Origin: Adiantum capillus-veneris
Lineage: Eukaryota > Streptophyta > Polypodiopsida > Polypodiales > Pteridaceae
DNA: 64,000 nucleotides
Assembly (NCBI GenBank): GCA_014529385.2
Contig: CM043946.1
Span: forward strand, 15,021,077-15,085,076
Reading direction: 5' to 3'
A program made the translations under genes and the position numbers. Below the pieces are notes generated by a model that worked only from the letters and a program-made list of their open reading frames with translations, was not told the DNA's origin and searched no databases. The first letter of the stretch is position 1. Each line of letters begins with the position of its first letter. Below, piece by piece: positions 22,401-34,575 of this stretch.

Positions 22401-25400
22401 ATTATATTAAGAATATTTGGGTGTTAAGGTCATCCACTTGTCGAACCTATAAGGCTATATCTTAAAGGTTATTCTTTCTCACAACTTGGAGTGACCATAA
22501 TAGGTTTTACATAGGGGTTTGGTTCCAAGGTCCACCACTTTTCCAAGCTAACTCTATTGAGTCATAGAGAGAAGCAAAGGTCCACCACTTGTCCAAGCTA
22601 GGGTCCATTGAAACATGGAGAGAAGGATGCTCCACCATTTGTCTAAGAAAGGCTCCATCAAAAAATGAAGAGAAGCAAGCTGCACCATGTCTCCAAGATG
22701 CTAGGATTCATCCGAATACCCTAAAACGAGGATATTTTGTACATGGAGGGTTTACATTCAAGGGCTACCACTTGTCCAAGCTATTATCGCTAGTAGCATG
22801 AGTGGTTTTATCTCAAGATTCACCACTTTTCCACTCTATGTCATTATATTAAGAATATGTGGGAGTTAAGGTCCACCACTTGTCCAACCTATAAGTCTAC
22901 ATCTTAAAGGTTATTCTTTCTTACCACTTGGAGTGACCATGATAGGTTTTACATGGGGATTTGATTCCAAGCTCCACCACTTGTCCAAGCTAACTCTATT
23001 GAAACAGAGAGAGAAGCAAAGGTCCACCACTTGTCCAAGCTAGGCTCCATTGAAACGTGGAGAGAAGGATGCTCCACCATTTGTCCAAGATAGGATCGCT
23101 AGTAGCATGAGTGGTTTTATCTCAAGATTCACCACTTTTCCACTCTATGTCATTATATTAAGAATATGTGGGAGTTAAGGTCCACCACTTGTCCAACCTA
23201 TAAGGTTATTCTTTCTTACCACTTGGAGTGACCATGATAGGTTTTACATGGGGATTTGATTCCAAGCTCCACCACTTGTCCAAGCTAACTCTATTGAAAC
23301 AGAGAGAGAAGCAAAGGTCCACCACTTGTCCAAGCTAGGCTCCATTGAAACGTGGAGAGAAGGATGCTCCACCATTTGTCCAAGATGGGGGTTTTACATT
23401 CAAGGTCCGCCACTTGTCCAACCTATTATCGCTAGTAGCATGAGTGGTTTGCTATCAAGATTCACCACTTTTCCACTCTATGCCATTATATTAGGAATAT
23501 CTGGGTGTTAAGGTCCACCACTTGTCCAACCTGTAAGGATATATCATTACGGTTATTCTTTCTCACCACTTGGAGTGACCATGATAGGTTTCACATGGGG
23601 GTTTGGTTCCAAGGTCCACCACTTGTCCAAGCTAACTCTATTGAAACATAGAGAGAAACAAAGGTCCACCACTTGTCCAAGCTAGGCTCTATTGAAACAT
23701 GGAGAGAATGACGCTCCACCATTTATCGAAGCTAAGTCTATTGATACATGGGGGATTTACATTCAATGTCCACTACTTGTCCAAGCTATTATCGCTAGTA
23801 GCATGAGTGATTTTGTCTCAAGATTCACCACTTTTTCACTCTATGTCATTATATTAAGAATATTTGGGTGTTAAGGTCCACCACTTGTCCAACCTATAAG
23901 GCTATATCTTAAAGGTTATTCCAACTCACCACTTGGAGTGACGATGATAGGTTTTACATGGGGGTTTGGTTCAAAGGTCTACCACTTGTCCAAGCTAACT
24001 CTATTGAGTCATAGAGAGAAGCAAAGGTCCACCACGTGTCCAAGCTAGGCTCCATTGAAACATGGAGAGAAGGATGCTCCACCATTTGTCCAAGATAGGC
24101 TCCATCAAAAAATGAAGAGAAGCAAGCTGCACCATGTCTCCAAGATGCTAGGAATAATCGAAATACCTTAAAACCATGATATTTTGTACATGGGGGGTTT
24201 ACATTCAAGGGCCACCACTTGTCCAAGCTATTATCGCTAGTAGCATGAGTGGTTTTATCTCAAGATTCACCACTTTTCCACTCTATGTCATTATATTAAG
24301 AATATGTGGGTGTTAAGGTCCACCACTTGTCCAACCTATAAGTCTACATCTTAAAGGTTATTCTTTCTTACCACTTGGAGTAACCTTCATAGGTTTTACA
24401 TGGGGATTTGATTCCAAGCTCCACCACTTGTCCAAGCTAACTCTATTGAAACAGAGAGAGAAGCAAAGGTCCACCACGTGTCCAAGCTAGGCTCCATTGA
24501 AACGTGGAGAGAAGGATACTCCACCATTTGTCCAAGATAGGCTCCATTGAAACATGACGAGAAGCAAGCTGCACCATCTCTCCAAGATGCTAAACTCCAT
24601 CGAAAAACATTAAACCCACGATATGTCGTAGATGAGGGGTTTACATTCAAGGTCCAACACTTGTCCAAGCTATTATCGCTAGTAGCATGAGTGGTTTTGT
24701 CTCAAGATTCACCAGTTTTCCACTCTATGTCATTATATTAAGAATATGTGGGTGCTAAGGTTCACCACTTGTCCAACCTATAAGTCTATATCTTAAAGGT
24801 TATTCTTTCTTACCACTTGTAGTGACCATGATAGGTTTTACATGGGGTTATATTTTAGATGGTTTTTTTTCTCACAACTTGAACTACCCATGATATGTTT
24901 TACATGGGAGTTTTGTTTCAATGTCCGCCACTTGTCCAAGCTAACTCTATTGAAACAGAGAGAGAAGCAAAGGTCCACCACTTGTCCAAGCTAGGCTCCA
25001 TTGAAACATGGAGAGAAGGATGCTCCACCATTTGTCCAAGATAGGCTCCATTGAAACATGACGAGAAGCAAGCTGCACCATCTCTCTAAGATGCTAGGCT
25101 CCATCAAAAAACATTAAACCCACGATATGTCGTAGATGAGGGGTTTACATTCAAGGTCCAACACTTGTCCACGCTATTATTGGTAGTAGCGTGAGTTGTT
25201 TGGTCTCAAGATTCACCACTTTTCCACTCTATGTCATTATATTAAGAATATGTGGATGTTAAGGTCCACCACTTGTCCAACCTGTAAGGCTACATCTTCA
25301 AGGTTATTCTTTCTTACCACTTGGAGTGACCATGATAGGTTTTACATGGGGGTTTGGTTCCAAGGTCCACCACTTGTCCAAGCTAACTCTATTGAAACAG

Positions 25401-25950
25401 AGAGAGAAGCAAAGGTCCACCACTTGTCCAAGCTAGGCTCCATTGAAACATGGAGAGAAGGATGCTCCACCATTTGTCAAACATAGGCTCCATTGAAACG
25501 TGACGAGAAGCAAGCTGCACCATGTCTCCAAGATGCTAGGCTCCATCGAAAACATTAAACCCACCATATTTCGTAGATGAGGGGTTTACATTCAAGGTCC
25601 AACACTTGTCCAAGATATTATCACTAATAGCATGGTTTGGTCTCAAGATTCACCAGTTTTCCACTCTATGTCATTACATTAAGAATATCTTGGTGTTAAG
25701 GTCTACCACTTGTCCAACCTATAAGGCTATATCTTAAATGATATTTTTTCTCACCACTTGGAATGTTCATGATATGTTTTACATGGGGTTTTGTTCCAAG
25801 GTTCACCACTTGTCCAAGCTATATCTATTACATATATATTATACTTACAATATTCAACTAGATTTCCTACCTATCATGTCCAGTAGCATGGATGCTCTAG
25901 CTTTAAGGTCCACCACTTGTCCAACCTATACTCTCTTTTGTAAGGGAGAT
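16500..25950 (-). repeat. Central array of ~440 bp units with higher-order structure
   Basis: About 22 units. The anchor GGTCCACCACTTGTCCAAG followed by CTAACTCTATTGA recurs near 17092, 17534, 17977, 18417, 18861, 19305, 19665, 20107, 20468, 20908, 21353, 21716, 22158, 22523, 22965, 23262, 23606, 23968, 24409, 24940, 25356 and 25796. Spacings are ~441 or ~362 bp, the shorter lacking part of the unit. Each unit contains about ten diverged copies of the CCACCACTTGTCCAAGCTA submotif. Repeating ~90-codon minus-strand frames are produced by the unit, change length freely and are not supported as genes. Confidence 0.95.
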
Positions 25951-26190
25951 CTCGCTATAAATTCAAAACCTTCCCGCCTAAATTTTAAATTCAAAATCTG
26001 ATCGCCTAAATTTAAAATATCCCTCCCAAATTTTAAACATCCCGCCTAAATTTTAAAATATCCCGCTCAAATTTTAAAATTCAAACTTTTTTATAAAAAT
26101 TTAAATTTTACCAGTTAAATTTAAAATATTCCACACGAAATTGATTTTAAATTCAAGTTTACCACAAAAAGATATCATTATACCACCTAA
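25950..26190 (+). repeat. Short AT-rich tandem repeat
   Basis: CCCGCCTAAATTTTAAAAT-like units of about 30 bp, four to six diverged copies, immediately right of the central array. Confidence 0.7.
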
Positions 26191-26860
26191 ATTCAAATAT
26201 GCAAATCTCAAATCATTATATTGTACATAAATTCAAACAAATTCAAATTAACAAGCCTAAACTGATATTAGTTTGCATAGATATGAATTTATCACACCTA
26301 AATTATGTCACCATGTTAGAGAGAGTTGTTAGAGAATTTGAACAAGGTCCACCACTTGTCCAACCTAGATACCAAGAAGGATTGAGTGTACAAGGTATTG
26401 TTTGGAGGTCCTTATAGTCCACTGGTCTCAAGGTCCACCACTTGTGGTAATGGTCACCAAAAAGTGTATATATTCATCCAAAGCAATACACATATTTTTG
26501 GTCTACATGTCCTAGTTTCAACCATTTATGTCCATTAGGTGTATCACTAAACAACACTACTATTTTTTAGAAACATAAGTTACAATCATATCTACAAATG
26601 GATTAGAGGAAAATCAGCTCAGCATACATCCAAAACTCGCTACAAGAATCGACTTTAACAGATCATGCAAGTAAGTCTTCCATTCAAGTTTACTAGCATT
26701 ACAATGTGTTAGTTATTTGTGATATTTATGTATGTATATATACTATGTGTGCATATCGTAATTAAGTGTAATTGTGTATCTGCATTATGTATGAGTATTA
26801 CAATGAAATAACACAAATATACATACATACACATAGATAACACAGACGCACACATACATG
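26191..26860. other. Region with no recognisable gene
   Basis: AT-rich spacer with two to three isolated submotifs (AAGGTCCACCACTTGTCCAA at 26345 and a copy near 26430). Nothing else was seen. Confidence 0.6.
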
Positions 26861-26896
26861 AGCATGTATTTTCAAGAGAGAGATAGCAAGATACAG

Positions 26897-26899
<3 letters not shown>

Positions 26900-26946
<47 letters not shown>
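26900..26946 (+). repeat. (GATA)n/(GA)n microsatellite
   Basis: Short GATA repeats pass into an uninterrupted GA run. Confidence 0.9.
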
Positions 26947-26951
<5 letters not shown>

Positions 26952-26989
26952 CCTGTTTTCTAGAGAGAGGAGAGAGAGAAAGATAACAG

Positions 26990-27235
26990 ATTTCACTGTG
27001 TTTATGTGTGTGGAAGAGAGGAAGATGATGTATGGGAATATGTGCACGTATTTTCAAGAGAGAGACAACAAGATAACAGATTTCACTGTGGTTATGTATG
27101 TGGAAGTGAGGAAGACGATGTGTGGGAATATGTGCATGTATTTTCAAGAGAGAGACAACAAGATAACAGATTTCACTGTGGTTATGTATGTGGAAGAGAG
27201 GAAGACGATGTGTGGGAATATGTGTATGTGTGCGG
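26990..27235 (+). repeat. 90 bp minisatellite, ~2.7 copies
   Basis: Three copies start near 27001, 27091 and 27181. Each contains GTGGAAGAGAGGAAGA, a CGTATTTTCAAGAGAGAGAC-like block and an ACAGATTTCACTGTGG-like block. The period is a multiple of three, so a 30-residue peptide repeat stays open, but nothing else supports coding. Confidence 0.85.
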
Positions 27236-27369
27236 GGATATTTTTAAACTACGTATCTCTGTCTTTTGACGAGAGAGTGTGTGTGCAAGAAGAGTTACAG
27301 AGAACCATCTTCTCTATATGGAGAAAGACAGAGAGTGAGAGAGAGAGAAATACCTGTTTTTTCTCTATT

Positions 27370-27970
27370 CGTGAGGTGTGCAATGTCTCTTGAGAAGAAG
27401 CTATGCCCGATCCTGCTCTTCTGGAAAGCGTTGCGTACGCTGCTGTTTCTTTATCTTGTGCGCAAAATTTCAATCCTGTGTGCTCCACCTGTTTGTTGTG
27501 TACGATGTCGGGCTTGCTCCTCTACGTGCGCGTATACTCCAACTGTGTGCGATCTGTGTGCGCTTTTTGTGTGTTTGCTGCTCGCCTGCTTTCTCTGTGT
27601 GCGTTGCTCGTGCGCTCTCTCTGTTCCTAATCTTGATAGGGTTTATTAGAATGCCACGTATGCTACAAGTCCATGTTTTATCATAGGATTAAAAAAAACA
27701 AAAGCAATATAAAACATTAACCAATTCACACAGACAAAATTAAAGAAATCATGGTTGAAAATATGCAAAACATGCGTAACTCTATACTGCCGCCCCTTGA
27801 CCCCGCCCGGAACAATATCCCAAAACCAGCCTCCCAAGCCCCGCCATCGAGAGCGCTATATTCCACATCCCCATCAAGAGCGCTACCCCCAAACCTCACG
27901 TGGAAGCGCTGCCTTGTCACCCCATTGTGGCATTGCCCTAAGACCCCGCATCTGGAGTGCTAAATGGGAA
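27370..27970. other. GC-richer spacer with AGCGCT repeats, no gene recognised
   Basis: Overlapping small frames at 27.4-27.65 kb have no family resemblance. From 27,780 to 27,965 the sequence is markedly GC-rich, with AGCGCT recurring three times (GAGAGCGCT, AAGAGCGCT, GAAGCGCT), surrounded by AT-rich DNA. It lies between the divergent genes A and B, so a control region is possible but not shown. Confidence 0.4.
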
Positions 27971-28479
27971 CATTCTTCATTAGTGAAATTTTGAACATAA
28001 ATTTATTTAGAATATACTTAAATATAATACAAATATTAACATATTAACTATACTACTAATTTACTATAGCAGTTCTAGATTATGTCCCATACTATATTTA
28101 AGGTGCCAAAGGTTTGGCCTTATGGTCCTAGATTTAGCCAAGTGGTCAACACATATAGGACCAAGTGCACACTGTGCCACAAAACTTGGCCACCACTTCA
28201 CTTGCCAAAGTTTAGGCCACATGGTCAATCCTAAGTTTCCAATGTTCTTATTATGTCACCTTTTGCCTCGTGGAAAACCTAGGCTTGTTTTCACATACTC
28301 AGGCACTTCAAGCCATAATAAATTTTCATTACTCTTCAACCCTTTTTTCAAGTCTTTGAAAAAACGTTGTTTAAGGCCACCCTAAACCATTTTCATTTAG
28401 GGGTGTCTAAAACTAGCTTTTTGGCAATTCGAGAAGAAAATGGTCAAAGTTTTATACTTAGTTTTAACCACTTGACCAA

Positions 28480-30010
28480 TTCAATATTGGAAAGCAAGGT
28501 CTTGTAATACTTTTCTTTGGACATCACACATTAAAACTAGGTCCCTCACTTGTCCAAGCTATGCTCTAATACAATAAAGGGCTTTTGGTTTCAAGATGCA
28601 CCACTTTCCCAACCTTGATTCCATTAAAGAAGCTAGCTCTACTTAGACATTTAATAGCAAGGTCCTGTAGCAGTTCACATTGAACATTTTCCATGGCAGC
28701 TAGGTCCACCACTTATCTAAGCTATGCTCTAATACAGTAAGGGGGTTTTGGTTTCAAGATCCACCACTTGTCCAAACTTGATTTGGGAAGCAAGGTCCTA
28801 TAATAGTTTGCTTTGGACATTCACCATTACAACTAAGTCCACCACTTCTCCAAGCTATGTTCTAATACACTAAGGAGGTTTTGGTTTGAAGGAGAACCAC
28901 TTGTACGACTTTGTTTTTGGAAGTAAGGTCTTTACATAGTTCACCTTGGACCTTGGACATTGGATACTACAACTAAGCCCACCACTTGTCCAAGCTATCC
29001 TCTATATATAGCCAAAGGGTTTGGGTTTCAAGATTCACCACTTTTCCAACCTTTCTTCCATTAAAGAAAGGAGGGGCATTATAACTAGGTCCACCAATTG
29101 TCCAAGATATGCTCTGATATAGAAAGGGGATTTTGGTTTCAATCCACCACGTGTTCAACTTGCAAGACTCAAGGGATACTTGGACATTGGAAAGCATAGT
29201 CCTATAGTAGTTGATAGGTGGCAGTGGGTATAACAACTAGGTCCAACCTATGCTCTCATATAGCAAAGAGGCTTTGGTTTCAAGGTCCACCACTTGTCCA
29301 ACCTTGCTTCCATTAAAGAAATGAGGGGCTACGTAAACATTGGCAAGCAAGGTAGAAAGGTCCTAAGGTATTTCACCTTGGATATTGGGCATTATAACTA
29401 GGTCCACCACTTGTCAAAGCTATGCTCTGATATAGAAAGGGGATTTTCGTTTCAAGGTCCACCACGTGTTCAACCTTGCAAGACTCAAGGGATACTTGGA
29501 CATTGGAAAGCATAGTCCTATAGTAGTTGATAGGTGGCAGTGGGTATTACAACTAGGTCCAACCTATGCTCTCATATAGCAAAGAGGCTTTGGTTTCAAG
29601 GTCCACCACTTGTCCAACCTTGCTTCCATTAAAGAAATGAGGGGCTACGTAAACATTGGCAAGCAAGGTAGCAAGGTCCTAAGGTATTTCACCTTGGATA
29701 TTGGGCATTATAACTAGGTCCACCACTTGTCCAAGCTATGCTCTGATATAGAAAGGGGATTTTGTTTCAAGGTCCACCACGTGTTCAACCTTGAAAGCCT
29801 CAAGGGATACTTGGACATTGGAAAGCATAGTCCTATAGTAGTTGATAGGTGGCAGTGGGTATTACAACTAGGTCCACCACTTGTCCAACCTATGCTCTAT
29901 ATAGCAAGAGCTTTGGTTTCAAGATCCACCATAATTTCCAACCTTGCTTCCATTAATATAGCAAGGAGGATTTGGTCTCAAGGTTCACCACTTGTCCAAC
30001 CTATGCAAAC
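28480..30010 (-). repeat. Right array with a different ~318 bp unit
   Basis: Units start near 29077, 29395 and 29712 with AACTAGGTCCACCACTTGTC then a GCTATGCTCTGATATAGAAA-like block; more diverged ones lie from 28.5 kb. The submotif CCACCACTTGTCCAA is shared with the other arrays but the rest of the unit (CTTGGACATTGGAAAGCA, GATAGGTGGCAGTGGG) is specific. It ends about 90 bp before gene B. Confidence 0.85.
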
Positions 30011-30098
30011 CTTTTCCATGTTGTAGCATGATTTTTTGTTTGAAGAGTATTTTTCTATAACTATGGATTTAACAATGTAATCTTTTTCACTTACAGGA

Positions 30099-33000
30099 TG
30101 GACTTTGAATCTGGGGAGAAAGTACATATGATACTTGACAATGAAATGTTGGTATTGTTGTGTGTGTAGAACAGATCCAGATTCCACTTGTGGTGGTACA
30201 AAGATAGGGCAAGGAAATGTCTCCATACTAGTGGAGGAATGCTTGAAGGATGTGGTCCTACCTTTTCCTACAATGGATACTTCATCTCTCCAAGGCTCAT
30301 TATGGAGTGTTGTTCGATGGTCAAAGCTTCTTTTGCAATCTTTTGTATTAAATGGGAACTTAATTGATCCACAGGAAAGCTACAATGGTGATGAAGAACA
30401 TGATCATTCTGATCCTCTAGTTACAGATGCAATACCTATGACAAGCCCAGAATTTGAAGCAATGATTCGAGAGTCTTGGAGAAATCAGAGGGTCCTTTTA
30501 AAAGATGACACAATGATGCAAACCATGAATGAAGGGACCATCTTATATGTATTTCCACATGATTATGTCAACTTTCAGGAACTTGGTCCTGATTGTGTGG
30601 GTGTGGGTATTGAAAGAGAAAATGCAAGCATTGATGATGTGGTTGAAGTGGGTAGCATCACTTTGCTAAAGTGGCCCATCAAGCAGACAACAATGTTGAA
30701 TGGGAGCCCATTACAACGATTTGTTCCTGTTGATGGCATGCATGCTACATATGAGGATGTATCCAACGATGACAATGTTGGAAAAAAACTTGATGGGAGT
30801 AATGTTGTCCAGTTGTCAAGGAAGAGACGATACACTTTCATGAACAGGACTCAAAAATCAAAAGCAGCACCAGCTTCGACTTTTTACCTTTCAAACAAAT
30901 CAATTCAAAGGGTATCATGCATTGATTGTTGTGCACAAAAATGTTGCCAGTTTGCAGATCGTGATATGGTGACAAGGTTACGACAACATTTTGGGGAGAG
31001 TCTCAAAAATCACGCACTAATTATGTTTATGATGTTCTTTCTATATGTTATCAGAAAGATGAGAAGTCACGATACCAATTCAGGCTAAATGGCTCTATTG
31101 TTTGTTGTAGAGCATGGTATGAGCTACATGGAATACCAAAGACATCATTTTATCGATACAAGGAGAACTTTGAAAATGGTGTGCGCCAATATGTACATGG
31201 GAACACATGTACATTGAGAAGGGGACTTCAACATACTAGTTTAGCAAGAGCACTACTAAATGAGTTTGTGGAAAACAACTCTGAGAAGATGCCACATAGA
31301 AGTAGAACACTGCTAGATGGCTCAAGAGAGACTCAATTGGTGATTCCATCAACATACAAACAAGTGGATATTTTATGTGAAATCAACACGACACTTGACC
31401 AAATGGGCTATGAGAAGAAGCTATCCCAATTTCTTTTGGTAGAATTTGGAACAAAGAGTACCCACATGTCACTTTAACAAAGACGAGTGAGTTCTCTAAG
31501 TGCAATATTTGTAGCTCAATCAAGGCAAGGTTAGAAGCTAAACCTTCTCTTGAAGAGAGAGCTCTTCTCTTGAGGGAGAGAGAAGTTCACATGGCACAAC
31601 AAAAGAGTTGCAGAAGCCTATATTATGCATGGCGCACGTATTCAGAAACTCAACCACAAAAATATGTATGCATAATCCATGATAAGATGGATCAAAAGAA
31701 GACTGCCATTCCTAGATTACGCATTGTTCCCAAGGGTGTGGATTCAGGATATAATCTGCAGGTGGCATTGATTGGCATGATCACTCATGGACATGGAGAA
31801 GGTCATTACGGACACTTTGTCTTGAATGGTTTGTGGCCAGCTGATCCAAATCTTACAATTGGCTCAATTGCTAATTGTTTACATAACCTAGAGAGGATAG
31901 ATAAGCATCCTCTTGGTGATCTAGTAACAAATGGACTTCCAAGGAGCAATATTTCACTACTACATGCTTTGAACTCAAGGGATGCTTTGGACTACCATAA
32001 CTTGAGTGATGGAAAAGAGCCCATTGTGCAGTCGTCAGAAATTGCAGAAGAGGAATTGGGGTCAACATTTCGCACATTGTCGGAGAACTTGTTGCTACAA
32101 TTGGATAATTGTGCAGGGGAAAACAAAAATTGATACTTATTTGCCTATTTGTCAATGCTTGTTGCAAGGGGTGTTTTCAAAACCATCCAGCTGGGATTTT
32201 TAATGGTTGGGCATACACATGAGGACATAGACACCATGTTTAGTAGGTCTTCAGAGAAGCTAAGAGTTACACAAACCTATACTTTGCCACATTTGATGGA
32301 TACATTACAAAACAGCTCATCTTCATCTCCAGCTCCATTTTTTCTCACAAAGATCCCCGATTTCAAGCAATATTGTGATGGCTATCTTTGTGATGGACAA
32401 GACATACTTGTTGGACATTCCAAACCGCTTCAGTTCAGGTTCTTTATGCAGGATGAGACACCAATGATGCAATATAAGGCACATGTAGGTGTATCAAGTT
32501 GGAGTGGAAGTATTCCCGTTTGGAAAACAGACACAGAAGGCAAGCCAATGTTACCACATGGAGATCCACCTCTAGTACAAATGGCGGAGTATGTCAAGGC
32601 CCACGAAGAAGTCATTTTGGGGCTAAAGAACTATATAAAATTTTGAAAACATTTAGGGAATGGTTCAAGTATTCCGCGATATTATAGACCCGTGATAGAT
32701 TATTGGAGTACGGTAATTGAAGAGATTGGAAAAGCAATCATATCAGAGGGAGTCTTGTATGAAATGTTTTGGCCAAAAACTCAAGAATATTCTCACCTAC
32801 AAAGCACTACAATGAATTTGCAACAAGGAGCAGAAAGATTCCTAGGCCTTGAAGAGTTGAACGATCATTTTTGTGGGCCTCAACGAGATAGGCCAAGGGA
32901 AGAGTTTGAACCTATGTCTGATGTGCACCAAGGTGACTTTCTTATGCTTGTTCCGAGTGACACAAAAATCTATCCAGTGTGGCTTGCAATGGCTTTATCT

Positions 33001-33186
33001 GACATTGATAATGAGCCTACATCACCAAACTACAGAAAAATCTTGATTCAATATTGGGCACCTTGCGTGAGAAAAAGTGGGATGACAGATACTCAAGCTT
33101 ACAATAATTGTTGGAAGGGTTATTGGGCTGTCAACTATAAGGACCCACAAGTGTGGGAAACTGTAGATGCAATTGTTTGGTCCTAG
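30099..33186 (+). pseudogene. Gene B: DUF7869-type transposase-like protein, decayed
   Basis: About 1,030 codons over several frames, starting after a TTTTTCACTTACAG acceptor with MDFESGEKVH; an upstream exon in the array is possible. The N-terminal half contains CRTDPDSTCGGTKIGQGN and a Cys-rich segment. The core resembles DUF7869 proteins, thought to have an RNase H fold like DDE transposases: IIHDKMDQKKT (first acidic), LQLDNCAGENKN (second) and FLMVGHTHEDIDTMFSR (third). These could form the metal-binding catalytic set. Frameshifts lie near 30,150 (a GT run), 31,010, 31,425, 32,640 and 32,690; a TGA at 32131-32133 follows GENKN where Arg is expected. The gene is a relic. Its divergence from gene A across the arrays suggests both belong to one mobile element. 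Confidence 0.65.
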
Positions 33187-33189
33187 AGA

Positions 33190-33626
33190 CCCAACAAAGA
33201 AGGACCATTTTCTAGAATAAAGATTCCAGAAAGGCATGCTATAAAAGCCAAAGAAGGCCTCACTCGTGCACATCAACCACACTTGGATCAAAGTTCAGAT
33301 ATGGTATCAAATGTGGAGTAGAATTATGTGGAGCTTCTATTGTGACTATACTAGTCAGTTTGTAAACAAAATCTTCTTTGTATCTTCCTTTGTTTTATGT
33401 AATTTATAGTTATTATTCAAATCCATGTGTTGTACATCCTCTTGACTTTTGGTGTTTATCAACACCACAATCCTATGAGATTTTCACTTTATTTACTAAC
33501 CACACACCTCAATTTTTCCCACTTTAAGTGGAAAATTCCCAAATTACATGAATTTAGTCGATTTGGAGATTCCCATAATGTGAGATTTTTACCAAAATAC
33601 CTAATATGGTCTTGTAGGTGATGTTG
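33190..33626. other. Spacer between gene B and gypsy II
   Basis: No gene seen. Gene B reading continues weakly to about 33,320. The remainder is AT-rich and ends abruptly at the protease of gypsy II, marking the 5' truncation point of that element. Confidence 0.5.
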
Positions 33627-34089
33627 AAGAGCCATTTGTTGCCTTGATTGACCATGGTTAGAAATAAACATAATGTAAAAGAGTCTCTACAACAAGTGCA
33701 AATGGCCGATGGACACAGATCATGGTTGGATGGTAAAAGTGGCAAACAATTCATCTCGTGAATTGTATGCAGAATGTCCAGGTGTGAAGGTGACAATAGG
33801 TGATGTAAATATTGACCAAAACTTCTTTGTATAGGATACATCTTCATATCATATCATCCTTGGATAACCCTATATTGTGGGAGTTTGAATGGAAACAAAG
33901 GTAATGGACGATGGTTCAAAATATGCTAGGACATGTAGCAAAGATGGTAAACGTGCTGTCCAATTTCTCATAGTTTTTGTGAACCATGAAAGAAATCGTG
34001 ACAACCTCACAGAACATCCTCTACCAAAGGTGAGCAAAGAGTTTCATGACCATAGGAAAATGATGGGTTTTGGCCAAGTACCATTGTAA
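33627..34089 (+). pseudogene. pro: Gypsy II aspartic protease region
   Basis: Starts with EPFVALIDHG then a stop at the position of the Ser in the catalytic DxGS-type motif, continues through TSSYHIILG and reaches a second open part at METKVMDDGSKYART. Retropepsin cleaves the Gag-Pol polyprotein. Four stops interrupt it; those in the FFV, ILG and VGV contexts replace codons expected to be Gln, Gln and Arg. Confidence 0.65.
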
Positions 34090-34166
34090 AGAGGGATTGC
34101 AGTGGTACAGAAAGAAAAAGGGTCTCGCTTGATCCAAAAATAGGTGAAACTTTCTCAACGCGCTCC

Positions 34167-34571
34167 TTGGTAACAAGGAATGGATCACTATGTTTTACAA
34201 AACTTGAATATTTGAAGAGATGTGAGAGGCAATATGTACATAATGTACAAATGGGCATGAAAGAGAGTGAGTTGCTAGAGCCTACTAAAAATGTTTTGTG
34301 TTTGTGTGAACAAGTTTCTTTTGTAGATACTATTATGGGTGATCTTGATGCTATAATGGGGTCTAGTCTGCATCTTGAAAATGAAGTTGTGGAAGTCTGC
34401 TCTATGGAAATGTATCAAGTAATAGAAGCTTTTAAAGAAAACCAAACAACTGGCCCAGAAGTCCATGTTGAAACCAAATACAAGAGTGTAGCAAAGAAGG
34501 TGAAACTAGTAGCTTCACCCTTACCACCCAACAATAGGGAAAAGATTGAGCAAGCTTCTTTGCAACCAAGT
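34167..34571 (+). pseudogene. Gypsy II protease-polymerase linker
   Basis: Open frame with acidic, helical character (LEYLKRCERQYVHNVQ, then SPLPPNNREKIEQASLQPSL). It is cut at 34572 by the TTAA element, and the gypsy reading resumes at 35781 in the same frame once the insertion and one TTAA are removed. Confidence 0.6.
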
Positions 34572-34575
34572 TTAA

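Noticed and set aside
16683-24668. Recurring ~90-codon minus-strand frames (for example 17352-17080, 17794-17522, 24668-24396) as a gene family
   Set aside because: They coincide with the ~440 bp repeat unit, shift and vanish with single base changes, lack any known domain, and the mirrored array gives similar frames on the other strand.
26998-27393. 131-codon frame with 30-residue repeats
   Set aside because: The repeat period is 90 bp so any frame stays open; no start context, domain or splice signals.
27380-27690. Cys-rich small protein genes in three overlapping frames
   Set aside because: Three frames are open over the same GT-rich stretch, which reflects composition; no homology recognised.
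4046-30010. CRISPR-like array
   Set aside because: Repeats are diverged, spacers are themselves repeated, the context is a eukaryotic transposon region with introns, and there are no cas genes.
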